From assembly GCF_040219335.1 (NCBI RefSeq), contig NZ_JAVJSQ010000005.1, positions 501,501-565,500 of the forward strand: a stretch of 64,000 bases of DNA. The letters run 5' to 3'. The notes below the pieces were generated by a model. That model did no database searches. It was given only the letters and a program-made list of their open reading frames with translations, and was not told the DNA's origin. Shown here one piece after another: positions 27,538 through 36,869 of the stretch; position 1 is the stretch's first letter, and each line of letters begins with the position of its first letter. Source of the stretch: Gimesia sp. GTDB taxonomy: Bacteria > Planctomycetota > Planctomycetia > Planctomycetales > Planctomycetaceae. A program made the translations under genes and the position numbers.

Positions 27538-28914
27538 TCAAGCGATAATTTCCTGGACCACGTTGCCGTAGATGTTGGTCAGGCGGAAATCGCGGCCGCC
27601 GAAGCGGTAGACGAGCTTCTTGTGATCCAGGCCGAGCAGGTGCAGCATGGTCGCGTGCAGATCGTGCAGGTGGACTTCTCCCTCGACCGTTTTATACCCC
27701 AGGGCATCGGTGGCACCGTGGGTCAGTCCTCCTTTCGTGCCGCCACCGGCGAGCCAGGCGGTGTAGCCCGTGGAGTTGTGATCGCGGCCCAGGGTCTCTT
27801 TGCCGGAAAGGATTTGAGTTTCGGGCTGGCGTCCGAATTCGCCACTCCAGAGGACCAGCGTTTCATCCAGCAGGCCGCGCTGTTTGAGATCGGCCAGCAG
27901 GGCGGCGATCGGTTTGTCGATCGTCTCGGCTTTCGATTTGAATTTGTCGAGACCGCTGTGGTGATCCCAGCCGGTGGTGCTGACTTCCACAAAGCGGACG
28001 CCGGCTTCACTCAGACGACGGGCCAGCAGGCACTGGCGAGCGAAGTCGTCGGTGGATTTCTCGTCGACGCCGTACATGTCGAGCGTGGCTTTCGACTCGC
28101 GGCTGAGGTCCATGACTTCGGGAACGGCATCGCGCATCTGTTCGCTGAGGTTGAGCGAGTCGATCACGCCGCGGACGTCGGCGGTCTGGCCCAGCAGGTC
28201 CTCATTCATTTTCTGCGCGAGGGCCAGGGCAGTGCGTTCCGGGTTGGCGGCCAGGCCGTGCTGTGACTGCAGGTTGCTGATGGACGCGGTCTGGATGGAT
28301 TGACCGGACCAGCCGAGCCGCGTGGCCTGGAAGGTACTGGGGAGAAAGGCGCTGCCGTAATTCGCGGGACCGCCGAAGGTGCGGGTCGGCTTGATGGTGA
28401 AGAAGCCGGGCAGGTTCTGGTTTTCGGTGCCCAGTCCGTAGAGCACCCAGGCGCCCATGGAGGGCCGCTGGAATTTGAACTCGCCGGTATGCAGCATGGG
28501 GATCGCGATGGGATGGGCGCGACTGGGGCCGGTCATCCCGTTGAGCATGCAGAGTTCGTCGGCCTGTTTTGCCAGATGCGGGAAGGCTTCCGAGATCCAC
28601 ATGCCGCTTTCGCCGTGCTGTGCGAAGTCGTACAGCGGGGCCAGTAGTTTCCCCTTGTTCTGGCCCTTCTTACCGCCGTTGGCTTTGAGCTCGGGCTTGT
28701 AATCGAATGATTCAAACTGCGAGGGGCCGCCGTTGATGAACAGGAAGATGACTCGCTTCGCTTTGGGGGGGAAGTGGGCGATGCGGGGAGAGAGCAGACC
28801 GGCCTGGCTGGCTTGTGGAGCGAGCCCGGTCAAAGCGAGTCCGCCGACACTGCAGCTGGCCGCTTTGAGCCATTGACGTCGTGACAGTTGTGTATTATCT
28901 GTTTCGTGTTTCAT
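27538..28914 (-). CDS. DUF1501 family protein with Tat signal (second copy)
   Basis: 458 residues from the ATG at 28914; the purine-rich AGGAG at the upstream end of the frame is the ribosome-binding site, so the longer TTG-started frame is not used. Tat motif LSRRQWLKAASCSVGGLALT at about residues 10-29. The DUF1501 signature is intact: FLFINGGPSQFESFDYKPEL, the EVSTTGWDHHSGLDKFKS segment, LLDETLVLWSGEFGRQPE, and GRDHNSTGYTAWLAGGGTKG. It is 51 bases downstream of the PSCyt/PSD1 gene, forming a two-gene unit on the minus strand, with a convergent hairpin at its 3' end. Confidence 0.93.
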   Translation of the reverse strand: MKHETDNTQLSRRQWLKAASCSVGGLALTGLAPQASQAGLLSPRIAHFPPKAKRVIFLFINGGPSQFESFDYKPELKANGGKKGQNKGKLLAPLYDFAQHGESGMWISEAFPHLAKQADELCMLNGMTGPSRAHPIAIPMLHTGEFKFQRPSMGAWVLYGLGTENQNLPGFFTIKPTRTFGGPANYGSAFLPSTFQATRLGWSGQSIQTASISNLQSQHGLAANPERTALALAQKMNEDLLGQTADVRGVIDSLNLSEQMRDAVPEVMDLSRESKATLDMYGVDEKSTDDFARQCLLARRLSEAGVRFVEVSTTGWDHHSGLDKFKSKAETIDKPIAALLADLKQRGLLDETLVLWSGEFGRQPETQILSGKETLGRDHNSTGYTAWLAGGGTKGGLTHGATDALGYKTVEGEVHLHDLHATMLHLLGLDHKKLVYRFGGRDFRLTNIYGNVVQEIIA

Positions 28915-28965
28915 CGGAGGTGATCTCCTCAATGTGTTTTCCAGGAAGGAGTGGGGAGGGAGGAT

Positions 28966-31548
28966 TTAACGGGCATCGACCAGGAACCGGAATTCCGCGG
29001 TCATGAACAGGGTCTGGAACCAGGCGGCCCAGGCGTCGACTTCAACGGTTTTACTTTGGGGATCGCTGGACTCACGAACCTGCTGTACCAGTTGCAGGGC
29101 CCCCGCGCGTTCCTCTGGTGTGGGTGTGCGACCCAGGGCGCGCCGCATGGCCAGGTCGACCCGGGCGGCATCGTCTTTCAGCTGTTTGTCAGCCAGCAGT
29201 CTGCGGGCGGCGTGTTGGGCCTGATCGGTGATGAACTGTGAATTCCGCAGGTAGAGGGCCTGTGCGGGGACGTTCGTGACGGCCCGGGTTCCGCTCACCA
29301 GACTGGGGGAGGGGAAGTCGAACAGGTCAAACAGTTCGGGGACGTAATCGCGGACGACCGGCAGGTAGACGCTGCGCTGATTGCTGGGTGGTTGCAGTTT
29401 TTCCAGGGGAATGCTGCGGGCCAGCTTGTCGCCCAGTGGCGTCACAGTCGAGCCGTGGGGACGGTCAAGGATGAGTTGTCCGCTGACAGTGAGAATCGCA
29501 TCGCGGATCGCTTCAGCTTCGAGACGACGGGGTGTGGCCCGCCAGAGCAGATGGTTCTCCGGATCGATTTCCAGGTTGGCCGTGTCGGGTGTGCTGCTCA
29601 ACTGGTAGGTGCGGCTGAGCACGATCTGGCGGATCATGCATTTGGTGGACCAGCCTTCCTGCATGAACTTAAGGGCCAGGTCGTCGAGCAGTTCCGGATG
29701 ACTGGGTTGTTTGCCAATCAGGCCGAAGTTGTCGACAGTGGGCACCAGACCGCGTCCGAAGAGATGGTACCAGATGCGATTGACCATCACGCGGGCGGTG
29801 AGCGGGTTCTGCTCACTGGTGATCCATTGGGCCAGTTCCAGACGTCCGCTATGGCCGGCGGGGATCTGCGGCGTGTTGTCGATCTGGATGGCACTCAGGA
29901 AGCCGCGGGGAACGACGTCCCCTTTTTCGCGGAAGTCGCCCCGCACGGCGATGTAAGTGTCGGCGGGTTTCTTGCGGTCCCGGGCGGTCATCGCGTACTG
30001 CGGCCGTGGGGCGGGATTCTTTTTGAGTTCGGCGATTTTGGTTTTCAGCTTGGTGACTTCGGTGGTCAGCTGAGTCACCTGCGCGTTGGCTTTCTCGAGT
30101 TCCGCTTTTTTCCGATCGACGTCGGCCTGGGATGGTCCCTGGAGGGCATTGGGATTCTTGGGATCGACGACGGTGGTGGCGACCAGTTGTTCGTACTTCT
30201 GATGTGCAGACGCGGCCAGTTTCTGGGAGTCCTGTGCTTTTTTCAGGGCTGCCGTCTGTGTGGTCAGTTTCTTTTCCGTTTCCTGCAGCTGTTTCTCATA
30301 GGCTTCGGCAGCAGCGTGCAGGGCTGGTCCGTTCTCGCCAAGGGGGAGCAGATCGGTGGGGGTGTTGCTGTATTTCTGCTTGATCGTGCCGTACATCGGT
30401 TCGGTGCTGAGGAAGATCCCTGCCAGGGAATAATAGTCGGCGGTGGGAATCGGATCGAACTTGTGATCGTGACAGCGGGCACAGGAGACAGTCAGCGCCA
30501 GCGTGGCCCGGCAGACGGTGTTGATCTGATCGTCGACGATATCCATACGGAATTCCGTTCCGCCGGAGTTATGCCGTTTGGGACCGAAAGAGAGGATACT
30601 GGGGGCGATGTTGCGGGCTTCGATCGCTTCGGGAGATTCATGGGGTTGGGCCGGCAGCAGGTCTCCGGCGATCTGTTCCCGCAGGAAGACATCGTAGGGT
30701 TTATCCTGGTTAAAGGAGTCGATGACGTAGTTGCGGTAGGGCCAGGCATGGGGGTAGGTGAAGTTGAACTCCATGCCGCTCGATTCTGCGAAACGGACGA
30801 CGTCCAGCCAGTGACGTCCCCAGCGTTCGCCGAACTGGGGGGATGCGAGCAAGTCGTCAACGAGCTTCGCGAGGGCGTTGGGTGATTTGTCCTGCAGGAA
30901 GGCGTCGATCTGCTCGGGAGTGGGGGGGAGGCCGATCAGATCAAAGTAGACGCGGCGGACCAGCGTCAGGCGGCTGGCATCTTCGACCGGCTTGACGCCT
31001 TTCTGTTCCATGACGGAGAGGGTGAAGCCATCGATGACCGCGTCGCGGGGCCATTCGGTCTGATTGACGGCAGGGGGCGCGACTTTGCGGGGCGGTACGA
31101 AGGCCCAGTGATTTTGAGCTTCCTGGTAGCGCTGCTCTTTGAGTGTGGGGCCGGTCTCTTGGCGGGTATCGGGGCAGCCGAGTTTGATCCAGGCTTCGAA
31201 CGCGTTGATGACCTCGTCCGAGAGTTTTTCTTCGGGGGGCATGCCTGAGACGCCGTCCTCATGACGCAGCATGCGTAACAGAGAACTGTGTTCCCTATCG
31301 TGGGGTTTGATCATCGGTCCGGTATCGCCGCCGCGCAGCATGCCGGAAGGGGAATCGAGTTCCAGGCCGCCTTCGATACTCTCGCCTGTTTTGGAATGGC
31401 ATTCGTAGCAGTACTTGACGAGCACCGGTTCGATTTTGGATTCGAACAGCTGCTGGCCCTTACTAGAGGGCGTGGCTGCCGAGGCCGGAAAAGCAGACAC
31501 GGCCAGTGTGAGTGTCGAAACGAGACAAATCAACCAACGGTTCATCAT
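28966..31548 (-). CDS. PSCyt1-PSCyt2-PSD1 (DUF1549/DUF1553) planctomycetal cytochrome c (second copy)
   Basis: 860 residues. Signal peptide about 1-25, PSCyt1 with heme motif CYECH (47-51), PSCyt2/DUF1549 ([40 protein letters not shown]) with CARCH, and PSD1/DUF1553 (SGRLELAQWITSEQNPLTAR, VMVNRIWYHLFGRGLVPTVD, RRLEAEAIRDAILTVSG). The middle is a long coiled coil (EKQLQETEKKLTTQTAALKK and KKAELEKANAQVTQLTTEVT) without the beta-sandwich insertion seen in the 4170-7532 homologue. Exported electron carrier with unknown partner; operon with the DUF1501 gene 51 bases downstream. Confidence 0.93.
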   Translation of the reverse strand: MMNRWLICLVSTLTLAVSAFPASAATPSSKGQQLFESKIEPVLVKYCYECHSKTGESIEGGLELDSPSGMLRGGDTGPMIKPHDREHSSLLRMLRHEDGVSGMPPEEKLSDEVINAFEAWIKLGCPDTRQETGPTLKEQRYQEAQNHWAFVPPRKVAPPAVNQTEWPRDAVIDGFTLSVMEQKGVKPVEDASRLTLVRRVYFDLIGLPPTPEQIDAFLQDKSPNALAKLVDDLLASPQFGERWGRHWLDVVRFAESSGMEFNFTYPHAWPYRNYVIDSFNQDKPYDVFLREQIAGDLLPAQPHESPEAIEARNIAPSILSFGPKRHNSGGTEFRMDIVDDQINTVCRATLALTVSCARCHDHKFDPIPTADYYSLAGIFLSTEPMYGTIKQKYSNTPTDLLPLGENGPALHAAAEAYEKQLQETEKKLTTQTAALKKAQDSQKLAASAHQKYEQLVATTVVDPKNPNALQGPSQADVDRKKAELEKANAQVTQLTTEVTKLKTKIAELKKNPAPRPQYAMTARDRKKPADTYIAVRGDFREKGDVVPRGFLSAIQIDNTPQIPAGHSGRLELAQWITSEQNPLTARVMVNRIWYHLFGRGLVPTVDNFGLIGKQPSHPELLDDLALKFMQEGWSTKCMIRQIVLSRTYQLSSTPDTANLEIDPENHLLWRATPRRLEAEAIRDAILTVSGQLILDRPHGSTVTPLGDKLARSIPLEKLQPPSNQRSVYLPVVRDYVPELFDLFDFPSPSLVSGTRAVTNVPAQALYLRNSQFITDQAQHAARRLLADKQLKDDAARVDLAMRRALGRTPTPEERAGALQLVQQVRESSDPQSKTVEVDAWAAWFQTLFMTAEFRFLVDAR

Positions 31549-31641
31549 CGCCGCCTTTCGTCATGTCTGTGGTGGGCTTGAAGTGGGCTGCCGACATGGA
31601 AGCAGACCACTTTTCAGGTGGGATTTCGCATTGTGATGAGG

Positions 31642-31690
31642 CTGCCGGTCAGCACTTCCGGCAGTCTCACCAATATTTATTATAAATATT
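31642..31690. promoter_or_regulatory. Dyads upstream of the second PSCyt/PSD1-DUF1501 operon
   Basis: Two adjacent inverted repeats: CTGCCGG (31642-31648) with CCGGCAG (31658-31664), 9-base loop; and an AT-rich one, AATATTTA (31672-31679), TTA, TAAATATT (31683-31690). They lie 94-142 bases upstream of the start codon at 31548. The position recalls the 7600-7620 palindrome upstream of the first PSCyt/PSD1 operon, but the sequences differ. Confidence 0.4.
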
Positions 31691-31833
31691 TGGATCCAGT
31701 TGTCCATAATGTCGTCACGATTTCGAGGGAAAATCGAAAAAATGACCGCGAAAAGGAGTGTTTTCCGCAAAATGGAGGCAAATTAGACTGTTTTTTCTAC
31801 CACGAAATGCTCGAATGACACGAAAATCATGCT

Positions 31834-32334
31834 TCAGGAGTCGTTCTTTTGCGAGTCGAATTCCGGGCAGTCTCTGTTTTCCTGGTGGTCCAGTTGGAAT
31901 GGCTCGTTGCGTGCATTGTCGGGGTTGGAGTCTTCAATGTATTTTCTGTGTTTGACATCAATGATGGTGAAAGGGGCATTGGGACCTGTGCCCCATGTAA
32001 TGCGGTAGACGCCTTTGTCCTCTATTTCCACGGAGGGTACGGTTTCGACGTTGATGTTGAGCGGACCGAGTGTGCGCGTTTGATAGCTTTGAAAGGGGGC
32101 GTCAGCAAAGAGTCCATAGAAATAGGTCTCTTCTGGGGCAGGGCCACCATAGAGACGGAGATAGTAGCGTGAATCCGGAATCTCGATTTCGGGCCCCATG
32201 GGTATCGCGGCGTCTCCAAGGATGGGGGGACGAAAGATGAGCAGCGGGAAAAACAGCGCCAGGGCAGTGCCTGCCATCAGCACGGGTAGTGTAAGAACAA
32301 CAAAGACGATATGAGCAAAGCGGATACGAGCCAT
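31834..32334 (-). CDS. Hypothetical protein with one N-terminal membrane helix
   Basis: 166 residues. A single hydrophobic segment at about residues 8-35 (IVFVVLTLPVLMAGTALALF) is either an uncleaved anchor or a signal peptide. The rest is soluble and beta-rich (EIEIPDSRYYLRLYGGPAPE, TYFYGLFADAPFQSYQTRTL, VYRITWGTGPNAPFTIIDVK). A C-terminal Asp/Asn-rich tail is disordered-looking. Not recognised as a family. Confidence 0.7.
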   Translation of the reverse strand: MARIRFAHIVFVVLTLPVLMAGTALALFFPLLIFRPPILGDAAIPMGPEIEIPDSRYYLRLYGGPAPEETYFYGLFADAPFQSYQTRTLGPLNINVETVPSVEIEDKGVYRITWGTGPNAPFTIIDVKHRKYIEDSNPDNARNEPFQLDHQENRDCPEFDSQKNDS

Positions 32335-32480
32335 GGGCGAATTCCTGACAGCGTCGCTGTGGGAGAACCACGAATTGTATGCAGGTCATGAACAAGTCTG
32401 TTTACAGGCACTACTCTTTAGAGAGAGTTGCTGCCCGGTTTATTCCGGGGAAATCAGAATTTCCGCGGTTACTTGTATGA

Positions 32481-34067
32481 CTATGGTGCAAACCAGATGA
32501 GGAGATTGACGAATTCGAAATCGTCGAGGTCTTTCAGGCATTTGACGGAGGTGATGGTGATTTCATTCTCGCCAAGACGCAGCCAGTTCGGATTGCAGGG
32601 GAGAACCAGTCGGTCGAAGGAGCCGTCGTCGGGAGAGGGTTTCAGTCCTTCGGTCAGCAGGTGACCGTTGATGTGGATCTGAGGTCGGCACTGAATGCCT
32701 TTGGCCATGAGGGTGATGGCAGCCCGGGGAATTCCATTCGGATACTGTCGGGCTGAAATTTCGAACCGGACCCGGTAGGTTGCGCCTGCGGTGGGACGCT
32801 GGAACTGGCTGTTGACTTTTCCTTCGAATTGATCATCGCCGAGATGATGGACGACGGGGTTCTCTTCGATGGCAATCACGCGCTCCGTTTTGGCACGCAG
32901 TGTAAAATCGAGGCGGCGGGGTTTCCCACTCGATCCGGTCACTCTCAGGTTCTGCGACTGGGGCAGGTAACCCGGTCGGGCGGCGCTGACTGCGACATTA
33001 TCGGGCGTCTCTGAAAGTTTCAGTTCATAGGTGCCTTGCTGGGACGTTCGCGCTACGAGGGATCGGCCATCGGGCAGGTCGACGCGAATCGTCGTGGCTG
33101 CCAGCGGTCGTCCTGTCTGGGAATCGCGGACAACCCCGCGGAGGAGGTCATCCGGCTGCATCGCAGCGGGGCGTTCAACCTGGGGCGCGGACATGGGGGC
33201 TGGCGTTGATTTGCGCAGGTTCGTCAACGGAGTCCGCGCCGCCAGATGCTTGCCTGCGGGAAGAGTCAGTTTTTCAGAAGCAGAACTGAGATCGGTAATG
33301 GAAGGTGAGACCGGTCCGGGCTGACCCTGGTCCGTTTTCATCGAGGGACGCTGCAGTGGTTGTCGTTCCACAGTTCCTGTTGCGGAGAGGGGACGTGGAG
33401 ACCGAGCGGTCTCTGCCCGAGAAAATGTTTTCGGCCGCGATTCGGGACGGGCCTCTGCGCTGGGAAGATCTTGCGGGGAAGATGAAACGTCGGGTGCGGG
33501 AGTCGAGTGCTGCTTGGAAGATTCGGTTTGTGCCCGCTCGGCCTGGGGCAACTTGCTTACTGCCGAGGTGTGCGGAGAGATCGCCATATTATCTGCGAGC
33601 AGACTAGTCTCCTGGTCTGGTTCGATCTGTCGGGGGAGCGAGACGGTGTCCGCGGAGAGGCGGTCCCGCTCGGTTCGATTCCGTTCCGGTTTGAGTGGCG
33701 TGATGCTTTCCTGCCAGAGTCGGGCATCGTTCAACGTTGATGAATCGGAGGGCGTTGGTTCCGTGTTGTCGTTGCTGATCTGTCGAATCGCGATGGGATC
33801 TGATTTAACGATCGGTTCCGGCTGGGCCGGCGAGTTTTCGACCACGGTGACCCAGCCGAGACCCAGGCAGAAGTGGATCAGCAGGGAAAGGTAAAACGAC
33901 TTGGACATGGAGTGTCGATTACCCCAGCGGGTGCCCCAGAGAGTCAGCCAGTCGATGGTCACGAAGAGAATGCAGAAAATCAGCGCCCCGCGGAGCACTG
34001 TCTCGATAATCGAAGCCTGTGGTCCGCCGCTGATCAGATCCAGGATGTACTGCCACCATTGTGCCAT
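32481..34067 (-). CDS. Membrane-anchored protein with carboxypeptidase regulatory-like domain
   Basis: 528 residues from the ATG at 34067 (an in-frame ATG at 34079 is possible). Two N-terminal hydrophobic helices (VLRGALIFCILFVTIDWLTL and SFYLSLLIHFCLGLGWVTVV) are followed by a long Pro/Ser/Thr-rich linker (about residues 90-310). Then comes a carboxypeptidase regulatory-like domain (LLRGVVRDSQTGRPLAATTI, TSQQGTYELKLSETPDNVAV, about 310-390). The C-terminal 130 residues are a beta-rich module with RYRVRFEI-type and ENEITITSVKCLKDLDDFEF segments. The long linker suggests a stalk across the periplasm. No enzymatic motif; a structural or adaptor role is inferred. Confidence 0.8.
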   Translation of the reverse strand: MAQWWQYILDLISGGPQASIIETVLRGALIFCILFVTIDWLTLWGTRWGNRHSMSKSFYLSLLIHFCLGLGWVTVVENSPAQPEPIVKSDPIAIRQISNDNTEPTPSDSSTLNDARLWQESITPLKPERNRTERDRLSADTVSLPRQIEPDQETSLLADNMAISPHTSAVSKLPQAERAQTESSKQHSTPAPDVSSSPQDLPSAEARPESRPKTFSRAETARSPRPLSATGTVERQPLQRPSMKTDQGQPGPVSPSITDLSSASEKLTLPAGKHLAARTPLTNLRKSTPAPMSAPQVERPAAMQPDDLLRGVVRDSQTGRPLAATTIRVDLPDGRSLVARTSQQGTYELKLSETPDNVAVSAARPGYLPQSQNLRVTGSSGKPRRLDFTLRAKTERVIAIEENPVVHHLGDDQFEGKVNSQFQRPTAGATYRVRFEISARQYPNGIPRAAITLMAKGIQCRPQIHINGHLLTEGLKPSPDDGSFDRLVLPCNPNWLRLGENEITITSVKCLKDLDDFEFVNLLIWFAP

Positions 34068-34466
34068 GGAGTATCTCATCCGCGTGAATATTTGATGCCA
34101 GGCGAGCCGCTTACGGGGATAGCGAAAGCCGCCGACCTGAATTCGACCCACAATCAGAGGCGGCTGCAATTCCGACAGGGGGAAGGGGGGAGTCAGGGAT
34201 TTCAGTTGGAAACAGAGTTCGTTGTGCAGATCTCCCCGGTGTGGGGGAATTATATCCCTCGAAGCCCTGTTTTTCTATGTTATTCTTGCCTGTACTGTCT
34301 GACGTCGGTCTATCCCCTTTTAAATTCCCGGGTTCGTGATGATTGGATGCGAGACAAGTCTGAGGTTGTCAGGTATAATCGAGGTCTCATGGTTATCCGC
34401 CTGACCAGCGGTCGTTCTGGTAGAGATCGTCCGTTTTTCCATGCTTACATTGAAAGGGATCCGTCT
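34068..34466. promoter_or_regulatory. Divergent intergenic region with plus-strand promoter
   Basis: 399 bases between divergent genes. A candidate plus-strand promoter lies at GAGACA (34351-34356), 17 bases, TATAAT (34374-34379), about 85 bases before the GTG at 34467. Nothing else convincing is seen. Confidence 0.5.
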
Positions 34467-35192
34467 GTGAAATCATTCCAATTTGCTGCAGCTGTATTTG
34501 TCCTGTTCTGTTCTTCGCTGGTCTGGGCCGATGAACGGGGGACGTTGATTTTCGAAGATGATTTCGAACGGAGTGAATCACAGGAGCAGAAAGATGAGAT
34601 CGGTAAAGGCTGGGGGACGAACAGTCGCAGCCGGGCAAAGGGGAATAAACAGGTCGACCTGCGTGACGGGGCGATGTATATCTACATTCATGAAACAGCC
34701 GACCACGCCGTTTCGGTGACGCATCCTGCCGAATTCAAGAATGGTGCGGTTGCCCTGCGGTTCATGCTGGAAGATCCCAAAGACAGCCTGGGACTCAATT
34801 TCGCGGATCTCAAATACAAACCGGTACACGCCGGCCATCTGTTTGTGGCTAAGATCAGCCCTAAAAATCTGATGATCACCGACCTCAAGACCGGCAACAT
34901 GGATCTGAAAATTCGCGATCAGCGGAAAGCGGGCACTCTGTCTGCGGAACATAAGGAACTGCTCAAGACCAAAACCAAACGGTCCCCGCTCAAACTGGAG
35001 ACCGGCAAGTGGTATGACCTGCTGGTGAATGTGGAAGGGGACAAGCTGACTGTTTCCATCGACGGGAAACAGGTCGGCTCTTTTGCCTCTGAGGGGATGG
35101 CCCATCCGACCAAGCGGCTGCTGCGACTGGCAGTGCCTCGCAAGGCAGTGGTGGATGACGTCAAGATTTACTCCCGTGGTGAGAAGTCGTAA
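34467..35192 (+). CDS. Exported LamG/DUF1080-like domain protein
   Basis: 241 residues from the GTG at 34467, selected over the long upstream open frame because GAAAGGGA lies 7 bases upstream and a signal peptide follows directly (VKSFQFAAAVFVLFCSSLVW). The mature protein is a concanavalin A-like beta-sandwich (DDFERSESQEQKDEIGKGWG, VALRFMLEDPKDSLGLNFAD, LETGKWYDLLVNVEGDKLTV, SIDGKQVGSF, VDDVKIYSR), as found in DUF1080/3-keto-disaccharide hydrolase-like secreted proteins. Activity cannot be decided. It precedes a DUF1501 gene by 194 bases. Confidence 0.85.
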   Translation: MKSFQFAAAVFVLFCSSLVWADERGTLIFEDDFERSESQEQKDEIGKGWGTNSRSRAKGNKQVDLRDGAMYIYIHETADHAVSVTHPAEFKNGAVALRFMLEDPKDSLGLNFADLKYKPVHAGHLFVAKISPKNLMITDLKTGNMDLKIRDQRKAGTLSAEHKELLKTKTKRSPLKLETGKWYDLLVNVEGDKLTVSIDGKQVGSFASEGMAHPTKRLLRLAVPRKAVVDDVKIYSRGEKS

Positions 35193-35386
35193 GTCAGGCT
35201 GGATGAACCGGTTCCGGTGAGAGGGATTCTCGGGGAAAGTCGCCCCTTGTTTTGGGGGCATCCCCGGATTCCGGGCGAGTCCGTTCTTGACCCGCAGTGA
35301 ATTTCTGACGATAATTAACAAATCAAGCCGCGCTTATGTACGGTTGAAGTTGTGAGTCTCATTCCTGTTATCCCGCGAGTCCCTCC

Positions 35387-36748
35387 ATGAACCAACGATC
35401 GTCCCGCAGCATGACCGACTGTTCCGGAATCACACGTCGCAATTTCGTGCAGGCGGGCGCATTGGGAGCAGGCGGTTTGTGCCTGGCGGATCTGCTGAAG
35501 CTCAAAGCGGAAGGGGCCGTTTCGTCGAAGCAACAGGACACCAGCGTGATCCTGTTCTGGTTGAGCGGCGGTCCGGGGCATATGGAGACCTGGGATCCCA
35601 AGCCCGAAGCACCTGCAGAATACCGGGGACCCTTTCAGCCAATCGCGACCAGTCTGTCGGGAGTGCAGTTCAGCGAACTGATGCCGGGACAGGCGAAACT
35701 GGCCGAGCACCTGGCTGTGCTGCGAACCGTGAATCACGGGACCGGCGATCATACCAAGGGAAATCACTGGATGCTGACCGGCTTTGAAGGTCCTGCCTTC
35801 AATGCGCCCGACAATCGGGTGCAGCGACGTCCTTCGATTGGCTCCGCGGCTTCGTTCCTGCGTGGTGCCCGGCTGGAAGGCATGCCCCCTTATGTGGGAG
35901 TACCTCATCTCCGTGGGGGGACGGATAATCTGTTTCATTATTCCTCGTACATTGGCGGCGGCTTTGATCCGTTTATTGTCAATTCCGATCCGAATACTTC
36001 CAGCTTCAGCGTGCAGAACCTGACCCTGGCCCGCGGCCTGACGGTCGATCGATTGAAGAACCGGCAGGAACTGTTGAGTTCGCTCGACCAGCTGCCGCGT
36101 CGACACGAGAAGCTGATTCGCGACCTCGACGAACACCAGCAGAAAGCCTTTGATCTGCTGTATTCGAAAGGCGTTCGCTCTGCGTTTGATATTGAAGACG
36201 AACCGGCGGCGGTTCGCGACAGCTACGGCCGACATACGTTTGGACAAAGTGCGCTCCTGGCGCGGCGTCTGGTAGAACATGGTTCGACATTTGTGACCGT
36301 CAACTGTGTCCCCTGGGATCATCACGGTTCCGCGGGACGTCTTCGCACTGAAGAAGGAGCCCGCAAGCTGATACCGCCTCTGGACGCCGCGATCTCGGGA
36401 TTGATTCGCGATCTGATCGACCGCGGTCTGTATGAGAAGACACTGGTGGTGGCGATGGGTGAATTTGGACGCACGCCGCGAATTAACCAGCATGCAGGAC
36501 GCGACCACTGGGGGCGAACCTTCAGTGTAATGATGGGCTGTGGCGGAATGCGGATGGGGCAGATCATCGGCCGTTCCAGCAGCCGCGGTGAAGATGTCGT
36601 CGAACGGCCGGTGGGCCCGCAGGATGTTGCGGCGACCATTTATCGGCATCTGGGCATCGATCCCCAGCGTGTTATTCTCCGCGATCGCCTGGATCGCCCG
36701 ATGCCTCTGCTCGACACCGGGGAACCGGTTTCCGAGCTGTTTGGCTAA
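35387..36748 (+). CDS. DUF1501 family protein with Tat signal (third copy)
   Basis: 453 residues. Tat motif ITRRNFVQAGALGAGGLCLA at about residues 15-34. The DUF1501 core is intact: ILFWLSGGPGHMETWDPKPE, TVNCVPWDHHGSAGRLRTEE, LYEKTLVVAMGEFGRTPRIN and HAGRDHWGRTFSVMMGCGGM. Unlike the other two copies, it has no PSCyt/PSD1 gene directly beside it; upstream is the LamG-like protein and downstream are RND efflux genes. It may use a cytochrome encoded elsewhere or have a distinct job. The ribosome-binding site is weak. Confidence 0.92.
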   Translation: MNQRSSRSMTDCSGITRRNFVQAGALGAGGLCLADLLKLKAEGAVSSKQQDTSVILFWLSGGPGHMETWDPKPEAPAEYRGPFQPIATSLSGVQFSELMPGQAKLAEHLAVLRTVNHGTGDHTKGNHWMLTGFEGPAFNAPDNRVQRRPSIGSAASFLRGARLEGMPPYVGVPHLRGGTDNLFHYSSYIGGGFDPFIVNSDPNTSSFSVQNLTLARGLTVDRLKNRQELLSSLDQLPRRHEKLIRDLDEHQQKAFDLLYSKGVRSAFDIEDEPAAVRDSYGRHTFGQSALLARRLVEHGSTFVTVNCVPWDHHGSAGRLRTEEGARKLIPPLDAAISGLIRDLIDRGLYEKTLVVAMGEFGRTPRINQHAGRDHWGRTFSVMMGCGGMRMGQIIGRSSSRGEDVVERPVGPQDVAATIYRHLGIDPQRVILRDRLDRPMPLLDTGEPVSELFG

Positions 36749-36835
36749 CCGACGTCCTTCTGAGAGAGCGCTCATGCAAGAATCATCGGGCGGTATAACC
36801 CGCATAACTGGACCCCGATTCCCGGCTGAAAATAC

Positions 36836-36863
36836 TCGACATAGCGATAATCGATTATATAAT
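36836..36863 (+). promoter_or_regulatory. Promoter with palindrome in its spacer, leading to a possible leaderless RND mRNA
   Basis: TCGACA (36836-36841), 16 bases, TATAAT (36858-36863). The palindrome ATAATCGATTAT (36847-36858) fills the spacer and could be an operator. Transcription would start around 36870, the start codon of the adaptor gene, where no Shine-Dalgarno sequence is visible, so a leaderless messenger is possible. Confidence 0.5.
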
Positions 36864-36869
36864 GAACTT

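Noticed and set aside
29392-30885. Long plus-strand frame of 497 codons
   Set aside because: Antisense shadow of the PSCyt/PSD1 gene; no recognisable domain or signal peptide.
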